A stretch of DNA of 18,372 nucleotides. It comes from Clostridia bacterium (GTDB lineage Bacteria; Bacillota; Clostridia; Oscillospirales; CAG-272). Below the pieces are notes generated by a model, which searched no databases, was not told the origin of the DNA, and worked only from the letters and a program-made list of their open reading frames with translations. The stretch covers positions 1 to 18,372 of the forward strand of contig JAFQUL010000126.1 of the NCBI GenBank assembly GCA_017408535.1, read 5' to 3'. Below, piece by piece: positions 6,523 through 14,195 of the stretch; within the stretch, counting starts at the first letter, position 1, and each line of letters begins with the position of its first letter. The position numbers and the translations under genes were made by a program.

Positions 6523-7209
6523 ATGGTACGTAAAATAATAAAGATCGACAGAGAAAAATGTAACGGATGCGGTGCGTGTGTTGAGGCTTGTCACGAGGGC
6601 GCAATAGAAATGGTAGAAGGCAAGGCAAAGCTTACACGTGAAGACTACTGCGACGGTCTCGGTGACTGTCTTCCCGCCTGCCCCGCTAATGCAATAAGCT
6701 TTGAGGAAAGAGAAGCTCCCGCCTACGACGAGGAGGCGGTAAAAGCCGCTAAGGCGCATACTCCTCTGCCCTGCGGCTGTCCCGGTACTGCCTCGAGGGC
6801 AATAAAGCGTGAAGCGGCAGCTCCCCACATAAACGTCCCCACCGAAAGTCAGCTGTCCCAGTGGCCGGTACAGATAAAGCTCGTACCGGTAAATGCTCCT
6901 TATTTTAACGGAGCAAATCTTTTAGTTGCGGCAGACTGCACGGCATACGCATACGGAAATTTCCACAGTGAGTTTATCAGAAACAGTATCACCTTAATAG
7001 GATGTCCCAAGCTTGACGAAGGCGACTACGCAGAAAAGCTCACAGCCATCATTGCAAATAACGATATAAAGAGCGTTACCGTTGTCCGCATGGAGGTGCC
7101 CTGCTGCGGCGGAATAGAGAACGCAGTTAAGAGAGCCTTGATGGCCAGCGGAAAATTTATCCCCTGGAGAGTAGTAACAGTCACCACCGACGGAAGACTC
7201 ATTGAGTAA
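6523..7209 (+). CDS. 4Fe-4S ferredoxin-type protein
   Basis: This 228-residue protein has an N-terminal ferredoxin domain. The first cluster motif is complete (CNGCGACVEAC, C13/C16/C19/C23). The second has C43, C49 and C53 followed by Pro, but Leu46 stands where the second Cys would be, so the second cluster has at most three ligands from its own motif. The remaining 170 residues are not a recognised enzyme and contain further Cys groups: CGCP (84-87), C139, GCP (160-162) and PCCGG (193-197). These may bind another cluster or act in redox chemistry. Translation starts at ATG 6523 with GGAG 6 bases upstream. It is divergent from the Crp/Fnr regulator, a context I associate with redox or nitrosative-stress regulation in Clostridia; that link is from memory. 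The role is probably cytoplasmic electron transfer. Confidence 0.85.
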   Translation: MVRKIIKIDREKCNGCGACVEACHEGAIEMVEGKAKLTREDYCDGLGDCLPACPANAISFEEREAPAYDEEAVKAAKAHTPLPCGCPGTASRAIKREAAAPHINVPTESQLSQWPVQIKLVPVNAPYFNGANLLVAADCTAYAYGNFHSEFIRNSITLIGCPKLDEGDYAEKLTAIIANNDIKSVTVVRMEVPCCGGIENAVKRALMASGKFIPWRVVTVTTDGRLIE

Positions 7210-7210
7210 T

Positions 7211-7254
7211 GTAAAAAATATCCGAGCTCATTTCTGAACTCGGATATTTTTTAC
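7211..7254. terminator. Bidirectional terminator between convergent genes
   Basis: A perfect 16-bp stem (GTAAAAAATATCCGAG at 7211-7226 with its complement at 7239-7254) extends inward by three more pairs after one mismatch, leaving a TTTC loop. A-runs on the left and T-runs on the right provide a T-tract in either direction. It serves the ferredoxin-like gene and the convergent zinc-ribbon gene. Confidence 0.9.
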
Positions 7255-7286
7255 TTAATGACATTGATCATCAAATCGTTTTTTTA

Positions 7287-7658
7287 TTACGGCAGTTTCT
7301 TTCCGCAATTGTTACAAAACTCGAAATCATCCTCTACTGCCGTGCCGCAGTACGGACAGAATTTATTATCCTTCTTATCGTTTGTAGCAGTAGGAGAACC
7401 GAACTTTTGGTTTAACGGATCAGGTTCCTCCGAGGAGTCGGTTATATCGTATGCGGAATAACGGTTTTTACCGGTAGCATTCTTGAAATTATAAACAGTG
7501 ATAGCGATTGCCATACATGTCCAGAACACCCCAAACAACGCAAAGATCCCGCTTGCCTGCGAAGCTATCACAGTCCAGACGATTCCGAAAAAAATCATAA
7601 ATATTCCGACAAAGCCGCTCATCATCGACGGTCCTCTGCCGGGTTTGATGCTTTTCAA
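7287..7658 (-). CDS. Small membrane protein with C-terminal zinc ribbon
   Basis: This 123-residue protein has two hydrophobic segments (about residues 14-32 and 38-57), a polar linker, and a C-terminal zinc ribbon of two CxxC pairs (FCPYCG and FCNNCG, about residues 100-120). The ribbon would be cytoplasmic or external depending on topology. The start is a TTG at 7658, chosen because AAAGGAG lies about 7 bases upstream; the first internal ATG would cut into the first membrane segment. Such zinc-ribbon membrane proteins are common in Firmicutes and mostly uncharacterised, so no function is assigned. It lies 32 bases after the AEC permease gene on the same strand and is probably the last gene of that operon, ending at the shared hairpin. 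Confidence 0.8.
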   Translation of the reverse strand: MKSIKPGRGPSMMSGFVGIFMIFFGIVWTVIASQASGIFALFGVFWTCMAIAITVYNFKNATGKNRYSAYDITDSSEEPDPLNQKFGSPTATNDKKDNKFCPYCGTAVEDDFEFCNNCGKKLP

Positions 7659-7690
7659 AAAATCACTCCTTTATACCGGACTTCGATCAA

Positions 7691-8680
7691 TCAAGCTATT
7701 ACCTGCGTAAGGCCTATTATTATAGGCATGGTGATCATTGAAAGAATGGTAGACAATGATACCAGGCGGACAGACAGATCGGTGTCACGGTCGAATTTTG
7801 CGGCAAATATGGTAGCGGTAGCACCGACAGGTGCGCTGGCACCGATAACAGACACTGTAAGCACGTTTCCTCTGACTCCCATCCCCCAAAGGACAAGGAG
7901 AAGTATAAGAGGAAAGGCAAGAAGTCTCACCGCGATACACAGCCAGGACATACCGTCACGGAATGCGGCAAGAAGATCAGCTTTACCGAGATAGAAGCCC
8001 ACTATCAGCATCGGCAGAGGAAGGTTAAGAGCAGAAACTGCGGAAAGTGCATCAAGGACAAGACCGGGAAGACGGATTCCGACAGTCTCTCCAAAGGTCA
8101 TATAAAGAGGAGAGGTAAAGACGAAAAGTCCCACAACAACGCCGATTATACCGGGGTTGAAGATGATCTTGCGCCAGTTCATATTCTTTTTATCTCCGCT
8201 CATATCCACAAGACCCCAGGTCCAGAGAGCGATATTGAACACCGCAAGATAGACCGCCGCATAGAGAGAGCCCTCACGGCTGGCAGGAGTATCTATAAGT
8301 GCCTGAGCAAGAGGCAGTGCGATAAAGCCTGCGTTTGAGAATACCGCCGCAAACCGCATAACTCTGCGTCTGTCCTCATTTCTCGATCTGAAGATCAGGT
8401 GGACCACCAGTATCATAGCAATATGCATCGCTATAGCAATAAGTGCTACGATAAGAATATTCTTCAGTACAACAAGAAGCTCTTCCCTGCCGTATACTGT
8501 GGCGCTGAATGCGTTTATGATGACGCAAGGAGTAACGAAGTACATTACCAGGTCACCGATACATTTATTTGCTTCCTCAGTAAGTATCTTTATTCTCTGA
8601 CAGAGAAAACCGAGAGCAATAAGTATAAAGAGCAGGCCAACCTTCTCAGCCACTGCAAAAAAACTGCTTAAAAAGTCCAT
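7691..8680 (-). CDS. AEC (auxin efflux carrier) family transporter
   Basis: This 329-residue integral membrane protein has about ten hydrophobic segments in the two-bundle pattern of the AEC/Mem_trans family. Typical features are the N-terminal LGFLCQRIKILTEEA segment, a proline in the early helix (YFVTPCVIINAF), FSNAGFIALPLAQAL in the middle and SAPVGATATIFAAKF near the C-terminus. Bacterial members carry organic anions such as malate or malonate, or other small solutes; the substrate cannot be predicted. It starts 5 bases after the stop of the epimerase-like gene with a weak GGAAGAG site inside that gene's end, so translational coupling is likely. In this operon it probably imports or exports a substrate or product of the dehydrogenase and epimerase-like enzymes. 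Confidence 0.9.
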   Translation of the reverse strand: MDFLSSFFAVAEKVGLLFILIALGFLCQRIKILTEEANKCIGDLVMYFVTPCVIINAFSATVYGREELLVVLKNILIVALIAIAMHIAMILVVHLIFRSRNEDRRRVMRFAAVFSNAGFIALPLAQALIDTPASREGSLYAAVYLAVFNIALWTWGLVDMSGDKKNMNWRKIIFNPGIIGVVVGLFVFTSPLYMTFGETVGIRLPGLVLDALSAVSALNLPLPMLIVGFYLGKADLLAAFRDGMSWLCIAVRLLAFPLILLLVLWGMGVRGNVLTVSVIGASAPVGATATIFAAKFDRDTDLSVRLVSLSTILSMITMPIIIGLTQVIA

Positions 8681-8685
8681 TTGTA

Positions 8686-9585
8686 TTACTCTTCCATTCT
8701 GATATTAAGTGTAAAGGAGAATTCTCCTCTACCGGGGATGATTGATGTAAAGCCTCTGTCAGCCGCTCTGCCTGGGGAATCAAATGGCACGGTGCAGGGC
8801 TCGGGAGTTATGCTGTAGCCGTCCTGGAACTGGCCGTTGTTAAACCAAATGCCAAGGTAAGGCAGCTTATCCTTGTCAAAACGGAACATCAGCCGTCCGC
8901 CGCCGCTGTAGCTGACACCAAAATATCCCTCCGGTATTTTATCGAGATAATAGAACTTGTGAGATACTCCCACACCCTTCTCATATCCCATAAGACGGTC
9001 CTTTGGAAGCGGTGCTCCGCTCTCATTCTTTGATGCAAACATATCCTCGGTGGGAGTATCACCCGAAAACGGTGTCAGTACACGCATCCCGTCACTGCCC
9101 GCGAGCATTATATGTCCCGCCCAAAGAAAAGGAAACTCCTCGTTACTCTCATTTACAAATCGGTATTCAGCGGTAATACTGCCGTCTGTCTCGGGGTATA
9201 CCGTCTTATAATATTTTATAGGGAAAACCCCGGAATGTGATGTAAGAGTAACTTTTCCGTCTGCTTCACTTATCTCAAAGGAGATACGGCAGGTCTCGCC
9301 GTGGTCGGGATAGGTAATTCCTTTGCCCGCACCCTTATCCGGGGTATATGGGTCAACTGTAGGAAACATATCGTCAAAGCCGCTGCACTCACTCTTAACG
9401 TAGCTGCCGCAGTACTCAAGAACCTTGTACTCGTCTCCCGGCTTTGTCACCATAAGCTCACTGCCTTCACTTACACGGATAAGAGAGGCAAGCTTTCCTC
9501 CGTCACAGGGAAGAAAGGTAGCCCTGAGGCTGTCGGTCGAGATAATCACCGCATCTCTGTCCTTATATTTACCGTAGCTTATCAT
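8686..9585 (-). CDS. Aldose 1-epimerase-like (galactose mutarotase fold) protein
   Basis: This 299-residue beta-rich protein matches the aldose 1-epimerase superfamily in length and pattern. Landmarks are an N-terminal strand region with GGKLASL, FDDMFPTV, PDHGE, LWAGHIML (a likely catalytic His), LGIWFNNG and ITPEPCTVPFDS (a likely catalytic Glu). These enzymes interconvert alpha and beta anomers of free sugars, but divergent members also act on modified sugars, so substrate and even activity are uncertain. No signal peptide is present. AGGAGA lies 5 bases before the ATG. It starts 12 bases after the dehydrogenase stop and ends 5 bases before the permease start, which supports a single sugar-processing operon. 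Confidence 0.85.
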   Translation of the reverse strand: MISYGKYKDRDAVIISTDSLRATFLPCDGGKLASLIRVSEGSELMVTKPGDEYKVLEYCGSYVKSECSGFDDMFPTVDPYTPDKGAGKGITYPDHGETCRISFEISEADGKVTLTSHSGVFPIKYYKTVYPETDGSITAEYRFVNESNEEFPFLWAGHIMLAGSDGMRVLTPFSGDTPTEDMFASKNESGAPLPKDRLMGYEKGVGVSHKFYYLDKIPEGYFGVSYSGGGRLMFRFDKDKLPYLGIWFNNGQFQDGYSITPEPCTVPFDSPGRAADRGFTSIIPGRGEFSFTLNIRMEE

Positions 9586-9597
9586 TTTTCTCTCCTG

Positions 9598-10638
9598 TTA
9601 CTCATTATCTGGAGTAAGCAGCATCTTCATTGCTCTGCCGCCCTCAAGGTCTTCTACAGCCTTTTCCCACTCTGTGAGAGGACGTACCGAGATCATAGGC
9701 TCTACTTTTACTCTACCGCTTCCGAGAAGGGACAGTGCGATATTCCATCCATTGTAGCTTGAGCTCATATTGAACTGAAGGTCAAGCACCTTCATCATCG
9801 CCTCATTCCAGGGAATATCAACAGTCTCTCGCGCGGTCATACCGATGGCGCAGAGAAGGCCTCTTTTCTTCAGGACCTTGATAGAAGTACGGATAGCACT
9901 TCCGGCACCGGATGCCTCAACCACAAGGTCTGCGCCGATGACTGTCTCCTCACGTATGATGGACACCGCATCTTCTTTCTCAACGTTGATAAATCTGTCA
10001 TAACAGTTAAGGCTGTCTGCTATCTTGAGTCTGTAGTCAATATCGCCTGTACAGCCGCAAAGGATTATCTTTCCCGCACCTGCTACTCTTGCCATCTGTG
10101 CCGCAAGAAGAGCGATAGGTCCTACACCCATAATAACCACGTTATCGCCCGGAGTTACTCCTGCACGCTCAAGAAGCTGGTGAGCAACTATTGCGGCAGG
10201 CTCTGCCATTGCCGCCTCTTTAAGAGAAAGACCCTCGGGAATCTTGTGGAGCAGCTTCTCGGGCATTACAACGTAGGTAGTGAAGCACCCGTCGATTCCC
10301 CAGCCGATAGAGCGCTTGTCAGCACAGTTCTGAATATGTCCGTTACGGCAGAGATAGCACTTGCCACAGGCCTTGTTGTGGGGTTCACCCACGACTCGGT
10401 CACCTGCAGAAAAGCCGGTCACCTTACAGCCAACCTCAACTACCTCACCGGAAAACTCATGTCCGAGAATAACCGGAGGATAGTAAGCAAACTGATCGTG
10501 TATTATATGTATATCCGTCCCGCAGATACCTCCGTAAGCTACCTTTATCAGTACTTCATCATCACCGTAGGTCGGTATAGGACGGTCACAAAGGGACATA
10601 TTTCCCTCTCCTTTTGCGGTCTTAACCAAAGCTAACAT
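9598..10638 (-). CDS. Zinc-dependent medium-chain dehydrogenase (sorbitol/threonine dehydrogenase-like)
   Basis: This 346-residue protein has the full zinc-dependent MDR layout: GGICGTDIH (catalytic-zinc Cys), GHEFSGEV (catalytic-zinc His), the structural-zinc cluster CGKCYLCRNGHIQNC, and a nucleotide-binding GVGPIALLAAQMA. An AEPAA segment follows the catalytic domain, as in sorbitol and threonine dehydrogenases. It most likely oxidises a secondary alcohol of a polyol, sugar or amino-alcohol with NAD(P). I chose the ATG at 10638 because GGAGG lies at 10647-10651; an in-frame ATG at 10671 overlaps the promoter and has no ribosome site. It is the first gene of the dehydrogenase, epimerase-like, permease and zinc-ribbon run. 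The exact substrate is unknown. Confidence 0.92.
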   Translation of the reverse strand: MLALVKTAKGEGNMSLCDRPIPTYGDDEVLIKVAYGGICGTDIHIIHDQFAYYPPVILGHEFSGEVVEVGCKVTGFSAGDRVVGEPHNKACGKCYLCRNGHIQNCADKRSIGWGIDGCFTTYVVMPEKLLHKIPEGLSLKEAAMAEPAAIVAHQLLERAGVTPGDNVVIMGVGPIALLAAQMARVAGAGKIILCGCTGDIDYRLKIADSLNCYDRFINVEKEDAVSIIREETVIGADLVVEASGAGSAIRTSIKVLKKRGLLCAIGMTARETVDIPWNEAMMKVLDLQFNMSSSYNGWNIALSLLGSGRVKVEPMISVRPLTEWEKAVEDLEGGRAMKMLLTPDNE

Positions 10639-10673
10639 AATCTTTGCCTCCAGATCATAATAATCTAACATTT

Positions 10674-10702
10674 ATTTTACCACAAATCACTGCGGAATGC
10701 AA
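10674..10702 (-). promoter_or_regulatory. Promoter of the dehydrogenase operon
   Basis: On the minus strand TTGCAT (10702-10697) and TAAAAT (10679-10674) are 17 bases apart, with an extended TG at the -10. The -10 lies 35 bases upstream of the ATG at 10638. The terminator of the preceding gene pair ends about 22 bases upstream, so this is a separate transcription unit. Confidence 0.75.
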
Positions 10703-10723
10703 CGGTAAAACTGTGCCTCAGTC

Positions 10724-10770
10724 AAAAAGGAGAAGCCGAGGCTTCTCCTGAAGTCTAGGCTTCTCCTTTT
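10724..10770 (-). terminator. Terminator with a duplicated stem arm
   Basis: On the minus strand the 10-base arm AGGAGAAGCC occurs twice (10767-10758 and 10737-10728 in complement sense on the two sides) around an intervening GGCTTCTCCT. In plus-strand terms AGGAGAAGCC (10728-10737) can pair with GGCTTCTCCT at 10740-10749 or with the identical copy at 10758-10767. The outer pairing, extended by A/T runs, gives a terminator with a TTTTT tail on the minus strand. It lies 8 bases after the stop of the glycosidase-like gene ending at 10778. Confidence 0.8.
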
Positions 10771-10777
10771 CTGAATG

Positions 10778-12388
10778 TTATTCAATTCTGTCCGGTGTTG
10801 CGGTAAGCTCCATATAAACAACGCCGCACTGACCGTCGGATTTTTCAAAGTGTACCGTCATATCCCCGTCACCGCTGATACCCTCAAAAGAGTATCTGAG
10901 AAGCGCCTCAGACTTGACCAGAGTATAGCCGTCATCCACGTAATAGTGTCCCGCTACCTTGTCATACACTACCGGTACTTCTTTTATTTCGAGAGGTTTC
11001 TGTCCCTTAAGAGTAAGAGATACCTTACTGCCAAGCGCAGAATTATAGCCTACGAGAAGATAAAGATATTCCCCCGGCTTGACCGGACCTACGTTAATAT
11101 CAAAATCCACGTCACCCTCGCTGAGAGAGAATGGCAGAGGCTCGTATCTCTTCCGCCCTATAGGAGCTATATCCTGGTGAGTAACAACGAGAGTACGCAT
11201 ACCCTCACTTGATGATTCTTTATCGATATCCTTACCGAAGCGCACCTGTGTCGGAGCATAAAAATTATTAAAGTACGTTCCGTCTACCCCTCGGCTGTAA
11301 TACATAGCGGTAAAGCCCTTTATATGCTCAGGCTTAACTTGGAAAATGTATTCTGCCCCGGCATCTGCCCAGCGTATTATATGATCGTCATAACCGATAA
11401 GCAGAGGGAAATCCCTGCCTACAGCATCACGCCACTCGTCTATATCCACTCCGCTGTTGCAGACCTCCTCACAGCCTGCCACCAGCATATCAACGAGGTC
11501 TTCATCTATCCAGCGCTTAACATCATAGCCGTAAACGAAATTATCCTCCACAGTATGGGAAAGGCGGGCCATGAGCTTTATTTTGTGACCGTGCTTTATC
11601 TCTGCCCGTTTCAGTATATCTCTGACTCCACGCATAAATTCCGTCATATGCTTCTGATATCCCGGCTCAGCTCGGAGATAATCTATACTGTATATATTAC
11701 GGAGAAAATCGAGACCGAATCCGAATACGTCGTAACGCATCATCATCTCTTCTATATAGGTGAGCATCCACTCTCTGACCTCCCTGTGGGAATAGTCATA
11801 GAGATTTTCTATTCTGCCGCTGGTGCCTCTGGGACGGCCGTATTCGGTATTGCCGTTAAGCCAGCCGTTTTCACGTGCCTTGAAGAAAAAGGGATCGTGG
11901 AAGAGAGAATCATCCTGGTCTACTGCGTGAAGATCGTTCATACGGAAATAGATCCACGGACGAACGCCTCTCTTTCTGCATTCAGAGACGGCTACCTGTG
12001 CCCAATCAATGCCGAAACGCTCGAAGGCATAATACTGGTCCGGATATTTGGCAAAGGCCTGCCGTTTTTCAAATGGGTATGGCTCATCATCGGTATCCTT
12101 ACGGGCGATCCATTCTTCTACCAGCTTAGCACCTCTGCGGTATACCCATCCCATTGACTCACAGTCAACAAAGGAGGTCTGCATAAAAACAGCAAAGGTC
12201 ATATCGGTAACCTTAGTACCGTTACACATATAGTCCATATAGTCGCTGACACTTTTGATCATCGCTTCACGGGATGACATATCTTTAACCATTATCCCGT
12301 TGGGAAAGCCGGGATCGCAGTCGATCATATTAATGCCGCCCTTATACCAGTCTGCATCGCTGTAATCTATAGGTCTGCGGTTTGTCAT
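10778..12388 (-). CDS. Putative TIM-barrel glycoside hydrolase-like protein, downstream paralog
   Basis: This 536-residue protein is strongly similar along its whole length to its upstream neighbour. The first 400 residues look like a (beta/alpha)8 barrel: a GVRPWIYFRMNDLH strand, REWMLTYIEEMMMRYDVFGF followed by GLDFLRN (Asp a likely active-site residue), HTVEDNFVYG, GCEEVCNSG, LLIGYDDH and VKPEHIK. The last 120 residues are a beta-sandwich-like domain ending ELTATPDRIE. There is no signal peptide, so it should act in the cytoplasm on an imported substrate. I chose the ATG at 12388, which matches the paralog's N-terminus and has AGGAG upstream; an ATG at 12415 overlapping the preceding stop lacks a ribosome site. 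I cannot name the family; specificity is unknown. Confidence 0.75.
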   Translation of the reverse strand: MTNRRPIDYSDADWYKGGINMIDCDPGFPNGIMVKDMSSREAMIKSVSDYMDYMCNGTKVTDMTFAVFMQTSFVDCESMGWVYRRGAKLVEEWIARKDTDDEPYPFEKRQAFAKYPDQYYAFERFGIDWAQVAVSECRKRGVRPWIYFRMNDLHAVDQDDSLFHDPFFFKARENGWLNGNTEYGRPRGTSGRIENLYDYSHREVREWMLTYIEEMMMRYDVFGFGLDFLRNIYSIDYLRAEPGYQKHMTEFMRGVRDILKRAEIKHGHKIKLMARLSHTVEDNFVYGYDVKRWIDEDLVDMLVAGCEEVCNSGVDIDEWRDAVGRDFPLLIGYDDHIIRWADAGAEYIFQVKPEHIKGFTAMYYSRGVDGTYFNNFYAPTQVRFGKDIDKESSSEGMRTLVVTHQDIAPIGRKRYEPLPFSLSEGDVDFDINVGPVKPGEYLYLLVGYNSALGSKVSLTLKGQKPLEIKEVPVVYDKVAGHYYVDDGYTLVKSEALLRYSFEGISGDGDMTVHFEKSDGQCGVVYMELTATPDRIE

Positions 12389-12411
12389 ATTAGGTGTTCT
12401 CCTTTTTTTAA

Positions 12412-14013
12412 TCATTCTATCTTGTCCGGTGTCGCTGAAAGCTCGATATATACGATATTAAAGTCAGCTCCCGGCAAAAAAAAGCGAGCAATAAGGTCAT
12501 CGCTTCCGCTTATACCCTCAAAAGCGTATCTGAGAAGAGTATCCGACTTTAGAAGAGTATAATCCTCGTCATAATAGTGACCGGTAATTTTATCATACAC
12601 TATAGGTACCTCAGTTACCCCTACGGGAGCGTGACCCGAAAGAGTAACACCGACATCTCTGACGCCGGCTTTATCGTATCCAACGGTAAGATACAGGTAT
12701 TCGCCCTCTTTTACAGTTCCGATATTTATATCTATTTCCGCACTGCCGCCTGATAGAGAGAGGTCAATAGGCAAGGGCTTATAGGGGGTACGTCCGATAG
12801 GCGTGATGTCCTGATGTGTAACGACGAAGGTACGCAGACCCTCGTTTGCACTTTCTCTGTCAATGTCTTTAACGAAGTGGACATTGAAGGGTGCATAAAA
12901 GTTATTTGAATAGGTACCGTTCATACCAAGATTATAGTACTTTGCGGTAAAGGCCTTGATATGCTCCGGTTTGACCTGATATATAAATTCCGCGCCTGCA
13001 TCTGCCCATCTCGCTATATGATCGTCATAACCGATAAGCAGCGGAAAATCCTCACCCACAACGTCACGCCACTCTTTGACGTCAACACCGCTGTTGCAGA
13101 CCTCCTCACAGCCGGGTACAAGCATATCCACAAGACCCTCTTCGATCCATTGCTTAACGTCAAAGCCGTAGATGAAATTGTCCTCCACCGTGTGGGAAAG
13201 TCTGGACATTATCTTGATGCTGTGACCGTGCTTTTTCTCTGCTCTGTCTCTGATCTCCTTTACCCTACGCATAAATTCTGTCATATACTTCTGATATCCC
13301 GGCTCGGCACGGAGATAGTCTATACAGTAAATATTACGCATAAAGTCAAAGCCGAAGCCGAAAACGTCATAGCGCATCATCATTTCTTCTATGTAGGTAA
13401 GCATCCATTCTCTTACCTCGGGGTGAGAAAATTCATACAGATTCTCGATACTGCCGCTGGTGCCTCTGGGACGGCCGTATACGGGATTACCGTTAAGCCA
13501 GCCGTTTTCCCTTGCCTTAAAGAAGAATGGGTCGTGAAAAATCGAAAAATCAATATCCACTCCATGAAGATCGTTCATTCTGAGATACATCCAGGGGCGA
13601 ACTCCTCTTTTTCTGCACTCAGATGCGGCTACCTCCGCCCAGTCAATATCAAAGTCCTCAAGAGCGTGATATACCTTAGTATAGTTAACATAGCGCTTTA
13701 CCTTCTCGGGCGGATAGGGATTATCCGGGGAGAGCCATTTATCTATAACCTTCTCGCTGTTGCGGTAGACCCACCCCATTGTCTTACAGTCAACGGCTGA
13801 GGACTGTCCAAAAATCGCAAAGGTCATATCGGTGACCTTCGTTCCGTTACACATATAGTCCATATAGTCGGATACAGCCTTGATCATCGCTTCTCTTGAT
13901 GACATATCGTCTGACATAATGTTAAGAGCAAATCCGTTATCACAGTCGATCATATTTATTCCGTCTGAAAACCACTCGGCATCATTATAATCAATCGGTC
14001 TGCGTTTTGTCAT
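12412..14013 (-). CDS. Putative TIM-barrel glycoside hydrolase-like protein, upstream paralog
   Basis: This 533-residue protein is the first gene of a two-gene unit with its paralog. Barrel-like landmarks are GVRPWMYLRMNDLH (137-150), REWMLTYIEEMMMRYDVFGF (201-220) then GFDFMRN (221-227, D223 a candidate catalytic residue), HTVEDNFIYG (274-283), GCEEVCNSG (301-309, E303/E304), LLIGYDDH (325-332) and VKPEHIK (347-353). A C-terminal beta domain follows from about residue 415. The strand-then-DFxR pattern resembles loosely defined glycosidase-like barrels, but I do not recognise a numbered GH family. The lack of a signal peptide implies intracellular action. AGGAG lies 9 bases before the ATG. 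The neighbouring epimerase-like, dehydrogenase and permease genes fit a sugar-processing role. Confidence 0.75.
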   Translation of the reverse strand: MTKRRPIDYNDAEWFSDGINMIDCDNGFALNIMSDDMSSREAMIKAVSDYMDYMCNGTKVTDMTFAIFGQSSAVDCKTMGWVYRNSEKVIDKWLSPDNPYPPEKVKRYVNYTKVYHALEDFDIDWAEVAASECRKRGVRPWMYLRMNDLHGVDIDFSIFHDPFFFKARENGWLNGNPVYGRPRGTSGSIENLYEFSHPEVREWMLTYIEEMMMRYDVFGFGFDFMRNIYCIDYLRAEPGYQKYMTEFMRRVKEIRDRAEKKHGHSIKIMSRLSHTVEDNFIYGFDVKQWIEEGLVDMLVPGCEEVCNSGVDVKEWRDVVGEDFPLLIGYDDHIARWADAGAEFIYQVKPEHIKAFTAKYYNLGMNGTYSNNFYAPFNVHFVKDIDRESANEGLRTFVVTHQDITPIGRTPYKPLPIDLSLSGGSAEIDINIGTVKEGEYLYLTVGYDKAGVRDVGVTLSGHAPVGVTEVPIVYDKITGHYYDEDYTLLKSDTLLRYAFEGISGSDDLIARFFLPGADFNIVYIELSATPDKIE

Positions 14014-14074
14014 AGCTTTTGTCTCCTTTATTTTATGGTTTTATCTCAAACGTAAAAACACCGTATTTTGCCCT

Positions 14075-14103
14075 ATTCTATCATAAGGCACTGTGGTTTA
14101 CAA
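14075..14103 (-). promoter_or_regulatory. Promoter of the glycosidase-like gene pair
   Basis: On the minus strand TTGTAA (14103-14098) and TAGAAT (14080-14075) are 17 bases apart with an extended TG-A before the -10. The first gene's ATG at 14013 is about 60 bases downstream. Confidence 0.6.
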
Positions 14104-14134
14104 GTGCAAGCAAAGAAAATTTTTTCCCAAATTA

Positions 14135-14163
14135 TTGATGTTACAATTCATTTGTGATAGAAT
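14135..14163 (+). promoter_or_regulatory. Promoter of the 5'-nucleotidase gene
   Basis: TTGATG (14135-14140) and TAGAAT (14158-14163) are 17 bases apart, with TG-A immediately before the -10. The ATG at 14196 is 32 bases downstream. It stands back-to-back with the divergent promoter at 14075-14103, and both carry the same TGATAGAAT element. Confidence 0.7.
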
Positions 14164-14195
14164 TACAGCATAATCAAAACACAGGAGAAAAACCT

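Noticed and set aside
11324..13800. Long plus-strand open frames opposite the two glycosidase-like genes
   Set aside because: They occur at matching places in both paralogs because the sense sequence is conserved; they are shadows of the coding strand.
10778..14013. Tandem similar blocks as a composite mobile element
   Set aside because: The similarity is confined to two coding paralogs; no transposase, terminal inverted repeats or target duplications were seen.
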